Positions 8,701-17,340 of a stretch of 64,000 nt of DNA are shown here, one piece after another (position 1 is the first letter of the stretch; each line of letters starts with the position of its first letter). The stretch is from assembly GCF_020447265.1 (NCBI RefSeq), contig NZ_JAJADR010000002.1, positions 62,001-126,000 on the forward strand. Direction: 5' to 3'. Below the pieces are notes generated by a model. That model saw nothing but the letters and a program-made list of their open reading frames with translations, did not search any database and was not told where the DNA came from. Source of the stretch: Hymenobacter lucidus (GTDB lineage Bacteria > Bacteroidota > Bacteroidia > Cytophagales > Hymenobacteraceae). The position numbers and the translations under genes were made by a program.

Positions 8701-10190
8701 TGCCTACCTCTGCTTCTCGAGTGGTTTTTCGGGTCGATGGCAACGCCACAATTGGGTTGGGCCACGTCGTGCGCTGTTTGGCACTGGCCGATATGCTGCA
8801 GCCCGGTTTCGACTGCGTTTTTGCTATTCAAGACATGGACGTAAGCGGGCAGCAACAAATCCAGCCGTTGTGTTCTGCTATCTGGTCGGTGCCGGTATTT
8901 GAGCAGCCGGAACAGGAAGCTCAGTGGCTGCTGCGGCAAATGCGGCCTACCGATATCCTGGTGCTGGATGGCTACCATTTCGGCCCGGCCTACGCCCATA
9001 TTTTCTGGCGCCAGGCCCGGCCGGTCGTCTGCCTCGACGACCTGCTGGCCCAGCCACTCTGGGCCGATGTGGTTATCAACCATGCGGGCGGAGTTGGCCC
9101 CGAAGCGTATGCCGATAAGGTAGTGCCCGGGGCCGCCTTGTGCCTGGGACCCCAGTATGCCCTGCTGCGCCGGGTGTTTCAGCCGGCCGCCCGCCAGCCC
9201 GTTGCTGCCCCCGACACCGACCGAATTTTCCTGAATATGGGCGGGGCTGATCCGGAAAATCACACGCTGCGGCTACTGCGCGAGCTACGGCAGCGTTTTC
9301 CGGCCAAGGCTATTGAGGTGGTCACGGGAGCAGCGTATCCGCACCAGACCGAGCTTGCAACGCAGGCACAGTCGATAAGTCGGATTACGCTGCACCACGC
9401 CATTTCGGCCGAGGCTATGGCCGCGCTGCTGCGCCGGTGCGGCATTCACGTCTGCCCGCCCAGTGGGGTGGCCTACGAGTGCTGCGCCGTGGGCGGACTG
9501 CTGCTGTTGCACCCCATTGCTGATAATCAACGCCTGCTGCTGGCATATCTAACCGGGGCGGGGCTGGCCTTGCCGTATTCGGATTTGGCAGCCATATCTG
9601 AAACGCAGCTCCCCTGCCTTGCCCAGCAGCTGCAGCAACGTCAGTGGCAGGTATTCGACGGCAAAACCGGGCCGCGCTTCCGGGAGGTATTCACGGCCCT
9701 GCACGCGGCCTATCAGCTTACGGTACGCCGGGCTGAGGCCACCGACGCGCACCAGTATTTCACCTGGGCCAACGACCCCGACGTGCGCCGCAATGCCATT
9801 CAACCGGAGCTCATTGCCTGGTCCAACCATCTGGACTGGTTTGCGCGCCGTCTGGTCGATGCGGACTCATTTCTGTATATTTTTGAGCGCGCCGGCACCC
9901 CGGTTGGGCAGGTACGCATTGAATTCACTGGCTCCGAAGGCACCATCGACTACTCCGTCGATTCAGCCTTCCGGGGACAAGGCTTGGGGCTGGCTATACT
10001 GCGGCGGGCCCTGGGCCAGCTGCGCCGCGACAAACCCAGTGCCTGGGCGCTGGTGGGGCAGGTAAAGGCCGGCAACCTTCCCTCCTGCCGTGTGTTTCAA
10101 CGCCTGGGGTTTGCTCAATTGGCGGCCCTGCGGCTGCACAATGAAACCTATGAAGTATTTCGGCTGGAGGTAGCTCCTGCCGTTTCCTGA
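8700..10190 (+). CDS. PseG-PseH fusion: altropyranose hydrolase plus N-acetyltransferase
   Basis: A 496-residue two-domain enzyme. Residues 1-335 are PseG-like: FRVDGNATIGLGHVVRCLA at the N-terminus, LDGYHFG, CLDDL, FLNMGGADPEN and a GT-B-like C-terminal half. PseG removes UDP from UDP-2,4-diacetamido-2,4,6-trideoxy-L-altrose. Residues 340-490 are a GNAT acetyltransferase (LTVRRAEATDAHQYFTWAND, DSAFRGQGLGLAI acetyl-CoA loop), matching PseH, which N-acetylates C4 before PseG acts. The two consecutive steps are thus in one chain. ATG 8700 overlaps the pseF stop; the TGA at 10188-10190 overlaps the pseI ATG. Elsewhere pseG and pseH are commonly separate genes, although fusions are known. Confidence 0.9.
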   Translation: MPTSASRVVFRVDGNATIGLGHVVRCLALADMLQPGFDCVFAIQDMDVSGQQQIQPLCSAIWSVPVFEQPEQEAQWLLRQMRPTDILVLDGYHFGPAYAHIFWRQARPVVCLDDLLAQPLWADVVINHAGGVGPEAYADKVVPGAALCLGPQYALLRRVFQPAARQPVAAPDTDRIFLNMGGADPENHTLRLLRELRQRFPAKAIEVVTGAAYPHQTELATQAQSISRITLHHAISAEAMAALLRRCGIHVCPPSGVAYECCAVGGLLLLHPIADNQRLLLAYLTGAGLALPYSDLAAISETQLPCLAQQLQQRQWQVFDGKTGPRFREVFTALHAAYQLTVRRAEATDAHQYFTWANDPDVRRNAIQPELIAWSNHLDWFARRLVDADSFLYIFERAGTPVGQVRIEFTGSEGTIDYSVDSAFRGQGLGLAILRRALGQLRRDKPSAWALVGQVKAGNLPSCRVFQRLGFAQLAALRLHNETYEVFRLEVAPAVS

Positions 10191-11251
10191 TGAATACCAT
10201 GCAGAATATCCTTTTGGGCGGCCACCAGATTGGCCCCGGACACCTCCCCTTTATCATTGCCGAAATGTCGGGTAACCACGGCCAGTCGCTGGAAAAGGCG
10301 CTTGCTATTGTGGATGCCGCTGCCGATGCGGGTTGCCAGGGCCTGAAAATCCAGACCAGCACGCCCGATATGCTCACCCTCGACAGTCGGGAGCCCGATT
10401 TCATTGTGCGCGGCGCCAACGACGACTGGGAAGGCCAGTCACTTTACGAGCTGTACACCACCAACCACACGCCGTTTGAGTGGCACGCGCCCATTTTTGC
10501 CCGTGCCGCCGAGCGGGGCATGGTTGGTTTCAGCTCACCGTTTTCGGTAGAAGCCATTGATTTCCTGGAAAGCCTGAACTGCCCGGCCTACAAGATTGCC
10601 TCGTTTGAGAACAACTGGCCCGATTTGATCCGGCGGGCCGCCCGCACCGGCAAGCCCGTTATTATTTCTACCGGTATGGCTAGCTTGGCCGATCTAGAGC
10701 GGATGGTGCGCATCGTACGCGAAGAGGAAGGTAACGACCAACTGGTGCTGCTCAAATGCACCAGTACCTACCCGGCGCTGCCCCACAACACCAATCTGGC
10801 CACTATTCCCCACCTGCAGGCCATGTTCGGCTGCCACGTTGGCCTTTCCGACCACACGATGGGCACCGGCGTGAGCGTGGCGGCTACGGTACTCGGGGCC
10901 ACCGTTATTGAGAAGCACCTCACGATGCGCCGCGCCGATGGCGGGCCCGATTCGTCGTTTTCGATGGAGCCCGACGAAATGGCGCGCCTGGTGCAGGAGT
11001 GCCGGCAGGCCCAGCAGGCAATCGGCAGTGTGTTTTACGGGCCTACGGCCGCCGAGCAAAAGTCGCTGGGTTTCCGCCGCTCTATTTATGTGGTGGAAGA
11101 CTTGGCGGCCGGCGACGTGCTGACGGCGGACAATATCCGCGTGATTCGGCCCGGGCACGGCTTGGCCCCGCACCACTTGCCGGAGGTGCTGGGCCACCCG
11201 GTACGCCAAGCTATCCGGCGTGGCACGGCCCTTACCTGGGATGTCCTGTAG
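10190..11251 (+). CDS. pseI: Pseudaminic acid synthase, PseI
   Basis: Condenses the 6-deoxy-AltdiNAc sugar with phosphoenolpyruvate to give pseudaminic acid. The 353-residue NeuB-family protein has a TIM-barrel domain (FIIAEMSGNHGQSLEKAL at the N-terminus, GLKIQTSTPDMLTL, KIASFENNWPDLI, HVGLSDHTMG, VIEKHLTMRR) and a C-terminal SAF antifreeze-like domain from about residue 285 (GFRRSIYVVEDLAAGDVLT). The LYELYTTNHTPFEWH stretch is of the PseI rather than the sialic acid NeuB kind. Start ATG overlaps the pseGH stop. With PseB, C, H, G and F this completes the route to CMP-pseudaminic acid. Confidence 0.93.
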   Translation: MNTMQNILLGGHQIGPGHLPFIIAEMSGNHGQSLEKALAIVDAAADAGCQGLKIQTSTPDMLTLDSREPDFIVRGANDDWEGQSLYELYTTNHTPFEWHAPIFARAAERGMVGFSSPFSVEAIDFLESLNCPAYKIASFENNWPDLIRRAARTGKPVIISTGMASLADLERMVRIVREEEGNDQLVLLKCTSTYPALPHNTNLATIPHLQAMFGCHVGLSDHTMGTGVSVAATVLGATVIEKHLTMRRADGGPDSSFSMEPDEMARLVQECRQAQQAIGSVFYGPTAAEQKSLGFRRSIYVVEDLAAGDVLTADNIRVIRPGHGLAPHHLPEVLGHPVRQAIRRGTALTWDVL

Positions 11252-11290
11252 CCCGCGCCGCGACCCTGACTGATTTACTACCTTCACGAC

Positions 11291-12238
11291 ATGGAAATCC
11301 GGAAATTCGACAACGGCAGCTATATCATTGCCGACACGCTTTCGATTGGCAGCAACTTCCGCATCGGCCCCAACACCACCATTCGCGCCACCTCGTGCGT
11401 TATCGGCGACAATGTGACGCTGGGCGCGAACAACGTGTTTCTGGTGGGCCAGGAGCTGCAGATCGGCAACCTGACCATCTTCGGCAATGCCAACAACCTG
11501 ACGGCCCGCACGATTCACGTGGGCGAGTACGTCTACTGGGATTCGAACGTGGTAGTGGGCCACGGTGGCAAGTTCAGCGAGGATGCCCACCTGCGCGTGG
11601 GTTCCTATTCCATGATCTGCGCCCGGATTACGCTCAACGTGAATCACGCCATCCACATCGGGGAGTACGTCGGCATCGGGGAAGACGTAGCGGTGTGGAC
11701 CCACGGCTCCTACCTGCCGATTCTGGAAGGCTTCCCGGCTGATTTTGGCCCCGTGCACATCGGCGACAAAGTGTGGCTGCCGGCCAAATCGACGGTGCTG
11801 CCCAACCGCCGCATCGGCAACAATGTGGTGATTGGCACCAACTCGCTCATCAACAAAGACCTGCCCGATGGCTGCCTGGCCGGCGGTATTCCGGTCCGGA
11901 TTATCCGGGAGAATATGTACCCCAGCCACGATCCAGCCCGCAACGAGCAGCTGGTGCGGCGCATCGTGGAAGATTACGAAAAGCTGGCCGCCTACAAAGA
12001 GCTGGCCGTGCGGATTTCGTACAAGCCTGCCACTGCCGAGCTGCGCTGCAACGAGGTAGTTTTCAACCTCGACACGATGAAAGTGCAGGGCTCATTCACC
12101 GCCGTAGAGGAAGATTTCCGGGACTTTCTGCGACGCCGGGGCATCAAGTTCTACACCGGTCAGGCCTTCTCTTCTATTCTGCCCGAAGAGTACCGCCGCC
12201 TGCTGGCCTTTTCCCCCGATACCGATGGAGTGGAGTAA
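11291..12238 (+). CDS. Left-handed beta-helix acyltransferase
   Basis: A 315-residue protein with about nine hexapeptide turns between residues 10 and 220 (IGSNFRIGPNTTIRA, IGDNVTLGANN, VGEYVYWDS, IGDKVWLPAKSTVLPN, IGNNVVIGTNSLINKDLP), followed by GGIPVRIIREN, the exit of an LbH acetyltransferase domain. The C-terminal 90 residues are not recognisable and may bind the acceptor. It lies directly after pseI and overlaps the PIG-L gene by 14 bp, so it probably O- or N-acylates pseudaminic acid or a sugar of the same glycan. Acyl donor and position are unknown. Confidence 0.8.
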   Translation: MEIRKFDNGSYIIADTLSIGSNFRIGPNTTIRATSCVIGDNVTLGANNVFLVGQELQIGNLTIFGNANNLTARTIHVGEYVYWDSNVVVGHGGKFSEDAHLRVGSYSMICARITLNVNHAIHIGEYVGIGEDVAVWTHGSYLPILEGFPADFGPVHIGDKVWLPAKSTVLPNRRIGNNVVIGTNSLINKDLPDGCLAGGIPVRIIRENMYPSHDPARNEQLVRRIVEDYEKLAAYKELAVRISYKPATAELRCNEVVFNLDTMKVQGSFTAVEEDFRDFLRRRGIKFYTGQAFSSILPEEYRRLLAFSPDTDGVE

Positions 12239-12929
12239 CAAAAAGATACTGGTAGTAGTAGCCCACCCCGACGACGAACTGCTAGGCCTGGGGGCCACTG
12301 TTCACCGCCTCGTGCGCCAGCAGGGCTGCACGGCCCGCGCCGTGATTCTGGGTGAGGGCATCACGTCTCGCAGCGCCGTGCGCGACGCGGAGAAATGGGC
12401 CGCTGAGCTGGCCGTGCACCGCGGCAACATTCAGCGGGCCGCCGAGGCCATCGGCTACTCGTCTACCGGCATCTACGACTTCGCCGACAACCGCTTTGAC
12501 TCCGTGGATCTGCTGGATCTGGTAAAGGTGGTGGAGCAGGAGAAAGAAGCGTTTCAGCCCGATATTATCTTCACCCACCACGGCGGCGACACCAATATCG
12601 ACCACCGGCGTACATTTGAGGCCGTTATTACGGGCACCCGTCCGCTGCCCGGCGAGCCAATGCGCACCATCATTGCCTGCGAAACGCCTTCTTCCACTGA
12701 GTGGCAGGCGGCCAATTACCCCAACCCGTTTCTGCCTAATTTTTTTCTGGCGGTTTCGGAAGAAGATGTCCAGGCCAAGATTGCGGGCATGGAAGCCTAC
12801 GAGTTTGAGAAGCGTGCCTATCCGCACCCCCGCTCCCCCGAAGCGCTGCGCATTCAGGCCCAGCGCTGGGGCGTGGTCATTGGGCAGCCGTTTGCGGAGG
12901 CGTTTATGCTAATTCGACACATCGGCTAG
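12225..12929 (+). CDS. PIG-L family deacetylase
   Basis: A 234-residue zinc-dependent deacetylase of the LmbE/PIG-L family. Key motif AHPDDE lies at residues 12-17 (two metal ligands and the catalytic Asp), and the third ligand is likely in HHGGDTNIDH at about residue 120. These enzymes remove N-acetyl groups from GlcNAc-type sugars. Paired with the overlapping acyltransferase, it could swap an acetyl group for another acyl group on a sugar amine of the surface glycan; this is inference. The start ATG lies inside the acyltransferase gene, consistent with translational coupling, and the next gene begins 3 bp after its stop. Confidence 0.85.
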   Translation: MEWSNKKILVVVAHPDDELLGLGATVHRLVRQQGCTARAVILGEGITSRSAVRDAEKWAAELAVHRGNIQRAAEAIGYSSTGIYDFADNRFDSVDLLDLVKVVEQEKEAFQPDIIFTHHGGDTNIDHRRTFEAVITGTRPLPGEPMRTIIACETPSSTEWQAANYPNPFLPNFFLAVSEEDVQAKIAGMEAYEFEKRAYPHPRSPEALRIQAQRWGVVIGQPFAEAFMLIRHIG

Positions 12930-12932
12930 GCA

Positions 12933-14246
12933 GTGGCAGCGCATGGCCAGTCGTATTCGTCTTTAGTGCAACAGCTCACCGAGCGTTTTCAGGATATCCT
13001 GTATGCGCGGCTTACCAGCCATTTCGCCTCGTTTCCGGCGCATTTGCTAGCTTCTATTTCGCCCCCTAGTCCGCTGCGCCGCCTGCTGAAGGTACTCGGG
13101 TACGCAGCTGTGCGGCTAGTGGGCAACGTGTTCCGGCCCATTCGCAACCCCGAGCAGCTGCGCGGCGCGGTGTGGCTGTACGTGGTGAGTCAGAACAACT
13201 ACGAGGCCTTGTATTTCATCCGGGAGGCGCTACCCGGCAGCGTGCTGGTGGCCGGACAAAGCAAGGAAATCGGGCGTTACAACGGGGCCGTAAACCGCCT
13301 TTCGCTGCGGGGAAAACTGCTCTATTACTGGCAGTTTCCGCTGGTGTTGCTGGGCCTGCGGAAAACTGAGGGTAGCCGGGCGTGGCGCTTTTTCGATTTG
13401 ATTTTCAACGCCATCGGCTACTTTGAGGTGTACGGGCAGGCGTTGCGGCACTACCGGCCCCGCGCCATCGTATTTGCCAACGACCACAACGACGACAGCC
13501 GGGCTCTGCTGCTGGCGGCCCGCGCCGCCGGGGTGCCCACGGCCTACGTGCAGCACGCCAGCGTAAGCACCAACTTCCCCCCCCTGAGCTTTGACCTAAG
13601 CTTGCTCGAAGGCCAGGATGCGCTGGACAAGTACCGGCAGTGCGGCCCGGTGCAGGGCCGGGTGGAGCTGGTAGGAATGCCCAAAGCCGATGCGTTTCTG
13701 CGCGACAAGAACCAAAATCCGGCGGTGCGGCGCGTGGGCCTGGCCATCAATACGCTCGACGAAACCGAAGCCGTAGCCGCCGCGCTGGCCTACTTGTTGC
13801 CCGCGTATCCCACGCTCACCTTCACGCTGCGCCCCCACCCCTCCGACCGGCGCGACTTCTCGTTTCTGGCCCGGCAGCACCCACAGCTGCTTTTCTCCGA
13901 TGCCCGGCAGCAGAACGTGTTTGAGTTTCTGCGCCAGCAGGATGCTTTGGTAGCAGCCGATACCAGCACCCACCTAGAGGCCGTGCTGCTAAACGTGGCC
14001 AGCTTCTACTACCGCTTTGGTACCCATGGCGTGGCCCACGACTACTACGGCTACGTGGCCCACGGCCTCTCGGAGCCGGCCGACACGCTGCCCGAACTGG
14101 CCGCGCTGCTCGGGCGCTACCAGCAGCACAAGCCGCTCGACCTCTACCAGCGCGCCACCTACTACAACGCCACGCTGGGCACCGCCGACGAAGGCCACAG
14201 CCAGCAGCGGGCCGTGCGCCTGCTAGCCGAGTGGCTCGACGGCTGA
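12933..14246 (+). CDS. Putative GT-B-type glycan transferase, unknown specificity
   Basis: A 437-residue cytoplasmic protein without a clear family match by eye. The C-terminal half resembles capsule and teichoic-acid polymerases of the CDP-glycerol or polysialyltransferase type: AYVQHASVSTNFPP, VGMPKAD, LRPHPSDRRD near residue 305, and DALVAADTSTHLEAVLLN near 340, a pattern typical of nucleotide-sugar binding in these enzymes. No in-frame ATG occurs near the start, so GTG at 12933 is taken, 3 bp after the PIG-L stop. Its place directly after CMP-Pse synthesis makes a pseudaminic acid transferase an attractive guess, not a demonstrated one. Confidence 0.55.
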   Translation: MAAHGQSYSSLVQQLTERFQDILYARLTSHFASFPAHLLASISPPSPLRRLLKVLGYAAVRLVGNVFRPIRNPEQLRGAVWLYVVSQNNYEALYFIREALPGSVLVAGQSKEIGRYNGAVNRLSLRGKLLYYWQFPLVLLGLRKTEGSRAWRFFDLIFNAIGYFEVYGQALRHYRPRAIVFANDHNDDSRALLLAARAAGVPTAYVQHASVSTNFPPLSFDLSLLEGQDALDKYRQCGPVQGRVELVGMPKADAFLRDKNQNPAVRRVGLAINTLDETEAVAAALAYLLPAYPTLTFTLRPHPSDRRDFSFLARQHPQLLFSDARQQNVFEFLRQQDALVAADTSTHLEAVLLNVASFYYRFGTHGVAHDYYGYVAHGLSEPADTLPELAALLGRYQQHKPLDLYQRATYYNATLGTADEGHSQQRAVRLLAEWLDG

Positions 14247-14310
14247 ACAGCTCTGTGTACCCCTCTGCGCTCCGCTGCGGGAACCGCTGCCAGAACGTTA
14301 CTTTGCCCTC

Positions 14311-15666
14311 ATGCTGCCACCACTCCCTGTCCTTGCGCCCATTATTACTGCCGAAACCCGCCTGGCCTACGTACTGCGCCACTTCCGGGAGGCATATACC
14401 AACGTGCCCGCCGTATCGATTGGCTACGAGGAAGCACAGGTGCGGATAGCCGACGGGGCCGGACAATTCTTCGAACAAACCCACCCCTACCCGTCCGCGC
14501 CTGCTTACCGCGACTACCGGGGCCAGCGGCTACCGTTCTTCTTCGATGCAGCCCCCGAGAACTCCCTGCTGGAACTGCTGCCGGCAGGCCGGGCTATTAT
14601 CCACGCCGACATTGTTGCGGCGGCTTTTTACCTGCTCAGCGGTTGGCAGGAGTTCTTTTCCGAGGAGCGTGACCGTCATGGGCGCTTCCCCTACGCGGCC
14701 AGCGTGCAGCACCGCTATGGCTTCGTAACGGTGCCGGTGGTGAACTACTACTTCGACGTGCTCAAAACCGCCGTGGAGCACGTCTCTGGGCAAGCATTGA
14801 CACCCAAAGGCTGGGCCGGTGCACCCTTCGCCGCCTTCGTCACCCACGACATCGACAACCTGCACAGCGCCTGGAAACAGCCAGCCAAGCAGGCTCTCAA
14901 AGCCGGCCACCTGCTGGGCTTCTCGCGGCAGCTCTGGCAGCACCTCACCCGGCCCGATGCCTGGGACAACCTGGCCCGGGTGCAGCAGACGGTGGCCGGC
15001 TACGGCGCGAAAAGCACGTTCTTCTTCCTCCCTGAACACCGACCGGGGGCCAACGGCACGCCCAACGCCGACTACGCGGTAGCAAAAGCCTGGCCCCGCA
15101 TTGCGGCGGCCATCGGCAACTCGGAAGTGGGGCTGCACGGCAGTATCGGACGGGCGCGGGAAGGCAGTAACCTGAAAGCTGAGCAGCACCGCATGCAGGA
15201 CTGCACCCGGGGCCCGGTTGACGGTATCCGGTTTCACTACCTGGGTTGGGAGCCCCGCGTTACGCCTTTCATCCTCGATACGCTCCTCTTTGCCTACGAC
15301 TCCACGCTTGGTTTTGCCGAGCACTACGGCTTCCGCAACTCTTACTGCCGGCCTTTCCACCCGTTCAACTTTGCTGCCGGCAAGCCCTGCACCTTCCTCG
15401 AAATCCCGCTCAACGTGATGGACGCCACGCTGTACCATCCCAACTACCTGCAGCTGGCCCCCGACAAAGTGCTGCCGGCTCTGCGGCCTATGTTCGAGGA
15501 AATCGAGCGGTTCGGGGGGGTGTGCACGGTGCTCTGGCATAACGAGAACTTCGACCCGGCCAACCAGCACAACGGCCCGCAGCAGTTCCACGCCCTCATG
15601 GAGTACCTTCGCAGCCGCCGGGCGGCTTTCGTGAATGGCACTGATATTTGCGTAACGATGAGCTAG
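14311..15666 (+). CDS. Polysaccharide deacetylase-like protein
   Basis: A 451-residue protein with a NodB-like fold in its C-terminal two thirds: FVTHDIDNLHS (catalytic Asp-Asp/His region, about residue 171), KSTFFFLP, EVGLHGSIGRA (about 273) and WHNENFD near the C-terminus. An N-terminal region of about 150 residues, with a FFDAAPENSLLELLPAG stretch, matches the DUF7033-type extension found in Bacteroidota glycan loci. No signal peptide is visible, so it probably acts in the cytoplasm. Substrate is unknown. Its start codon lies 64 bp after the upstream gene, with a TTACTTTG sequence just before the ATG that may be a weak internal promoter. Confidence 0.75.
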   Translation: MLPPLPVLAPIITAETRLAYVLRHFREAYTNVPAVSIGYEEAQVRIADGAGQFFEQTHPYPSAPAYRDYRGQRLPFFFDAAPENSLLELLPAGRAIIHADIVAAAFYLLSGWQEFFSEERDRHGRFPYAASVQHRYGFVTVPVVNYYFDVLKTAVEHVSGQALTPKGWAGAPFAAFVTHDIDNLHSAWKQPAKQALKAGHLLGFSRQLWQHLTRPDAWDNLARVQQTVAGYGAKSTFFFLPEHRPGANGTPNADYAVAKAWPRIAAAIGNSEVGLHGSIGRAREGSNLKAEQHRMQDCTRGPVDGIRFHYLGWEPRVTPFILDTLLFAYDSTLGFAEHYGFRNSYCRPFHPFNFAAGKPCTFLEIPLNVMDATLYHPNYLQLAPDKVLPALRPMFEEIERFGGVCTVLWHNENFDPANQHNGPQQFHALMEYLRSRRAAFVNGTDICVTMS

Positions 15667-15680
15667 CGTGCTGCGAAAGA

Positions 15681-15706
15681 AGCGTGTCGCCTCGCAATGA
15701 CACGCT
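15681..15706. repeat. Short inverted repeat with CGCCTCGCAATGAC core (family 4)
   Basis: AGCGTGTC (15681-15688) and GACACGCT (15699-15706) flank GCCTCGCAAT. The core is shared with the element at 46413-46564. It is followed by a CACAACTTCACC direct repeat just before the flippase start. Confidence 0.6.
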
Positions 15707-15746
15707 GGGCAAAAACTCACAACTTCACCTTTCACAACTTCACCAT

Positions 15747-17222
15747 TTGGGTATCGTTCAGCGGCAGGGGCTGCGTAATACGGTTATTTCTTACCTCGGG
15801 CTGGCTCTGGGCTTTGTCAATACGGCCTTTGTGCTGCCTACACTGCTGGCCCCGGCCCAGCTGGGCCTTACTACGCTGCTCGTGTCTATTGCCACGGTGT
15901 ACGCGCAGTTTGCGGCTTTTGGCTTTGCCAGCGTAGGCATCCGGTTCTTTCCGTATTTCCGCAACCGCGAGGCCGGGCACCACGGGTTTCTGCCGTTTCT
16001 GCTGGGAGTGCCCATGCTGGGCTTCGCCCTGATTACGGCAGTATACTTGGTGGGTAAACCGCTGATTCTGGCCCAGTACAAGCCCCACGATGTAGGCCTG
16101 CTGCAGCCGTACTACGCCTGGGGCACGCTGCTGGCCTTCTTTACGCTGCTCTATTCGCTGCAGGATGCCTACCTCAAGGGGCTCTACCACACCGCGTTTT
16201 CCTCGTTTCTGCAGGACATAGTGCTGCGGGTGCTCATTGCGGGGCTGGCCGTGCTCTACGGCAAGGGCGTGCTCACCTTTCAGGAGTTTGTGCTGGGCTA
16301 CATCGGGCTCTACGGAGCTATATCGTTGTTGCTCACGGGGTACCTGGCCTTTATCGGGGAGCTGCACCTGCGGCCGACGCTGGCGGCGCTGCGAGTACGG
16401 CCGGTCAGTGAAATCGTGCGCTTCGGCGGCTTCGCGCTGCTTTCTAGCCTGTCGGGCAGCATCCTGGGCTTTATCGATTCGTGGATGGTCAGCGCCCAGA
16501 TCAGCCTGGCAGCGGCGGGCATCTACGGCATTGCTTACAACATCAGCACGGCCCTGACCATACCGGCCCGCTCGCTCAACAAGATTGCCTTTCCGCTGCT
16601 GGCCCAGTACTGGAAAGACCAGGACCTGCTCCGCATGGCCGACTTCTACCGCGACACGACCCGGCTCAACACCATTCTGGGCTGCTACCTGGCCCTGGGT
16701 ATCGGGCTCAACCTTGACTTTATCTACTCCCTCATCAAAAACCCGGTGTACGCCACGGGCACCACGGCGGTGCTGCTGCTGCTGGCCGGCCGCTTGTTCG
16801 ACGGCATCACCGGCGTCAACGGCCTCATCGTTGTCACCTCGCCCCGCTACCGCTTCGATTTGATCTTCAACCTTTCGCTGGCCGCCATTACGGTGCTGCT
16901 CAACCGCCTGCTCATCCCGGTGCTGGGCCTCACCGGCTCGGCCCTGGCCACGCTTATTGCCATTGTGGGCATCAACACGGCCCGCACCTGGTTTGTGTGG
17001 TACAGCTACCGGCTGCAGCCCTTCACCTGGCGCATTCCGGTGGTGCTGGCCGTGGCGGCCGGCTCGGGCCTGCTGGTGTGGTTGCTGCCGGCTCTGCCCT
17101 CCAAGCTGCTCACCATGCTCATGCGCGGCACGGTGCTCACGGCTTTGTATGGCGGTACCTTGCTGCTGCTGGGCCTGGTGCCCGAAGCCCAGCCCCTGCT
17201 GAAGAAGCTGCTGCGCCGCTAA
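15747..17222 (+). CDS. Oligosaccharide flippase (Wzx/PST type)
   Basis: A 491-residue polytopic membrane protein with about 12-14 hydrophobic segments, for example ISYLGLALGFVNTAFVLPTL near the N-terminus and VVLAVAAGSGLLVWLLPALP near the C-terminus. It matches Wzx-type flippases of the MATE/PST superfamily, which move lipid-linked glycan units to the periplasmic face. The open frame reaches back to 15648, but that part covers a repeat element and reads as non-protein. The TTG at 15747 begins MGIVQRQGLRNT-like sequence, the usual start in this family. It closes the glycan locus and points to Wzx/Wzy-type export of the glycan. Confidence 0.82.
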   Translation: MGIVQRQGLRNTVISYLGLALGFVNTAFVLPTLLAPAQLGLTTLLVSIATVYAQFAAFGFASVGIRFFPYFRNREAGHHGFLPFLLGVPMLGFALITAVYLVGKPLILAQYKPHDVGLLQPYYAWGTLLAFFTLLYSLQDAYLKGLYHTAFSSFLQDIVLRVLIAGLAVLYGKGVLTFQEFVLGYIGLYGAISLLLTGYLAFIGELHLRPTLAALRVRPVSEIVRFGGFALLSSLSGSILGFIDSWMVSAQISLAAAGIYGIAYNISTALTIPARSLNKIAFPLLAQYWKDQDLLRMADFYRDTTRLNTILGCYLALGIGLNLDFIYSLIKNPVYATGTTAVLLLLAGRLFDGITGVNGLIVVTSPRYRFDLIFNLSLAAITVLLNRLLIPVLGLTGSALATLIAIVGINTARTWFVWYSYRLQPFTWRIPVVLAVAAGSGLLVWLLPALPSKLLTMLMRGTVLTALYGGTLLLLGLVPEAQPLLKKLLRR

Positions 17223-17227
17223 GGTGT

Positions 17228-17320
17228 AGTGGCGTGACCCTTCGCGTCTCTTCGTCGAACGATACCCGTTGCCACAGCAGCAACACTTGGGACGCCATCA
17301 TGCGTCTCTACCCGTTCTTA
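17228..17320. repeat. Degenerate copy of dispersed repeat family 3
   Basis: Contains GCGTCTCTTCGTCGAACGAT and a downstream inverted ATGCGTCTCTAC, resembling the elements at 27152-27230 and 47311-47408. This copy is weak and the edges are uncertain. Confidence 0.45.
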
Positions 17321-17340
17321 GACACTCATCCCAAGTGAAG

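Noticed and set aside
10694..11929. 411-codon antisense frame over pseI and the acyltransferase
   Set aside because: Shadow frame; both sense genes have strong motif support.
14530..15735. 401-codon antisense frame over the deacetylase-like gene
   Set aside because: Shadow of a supported gene; no recognisable motifs.
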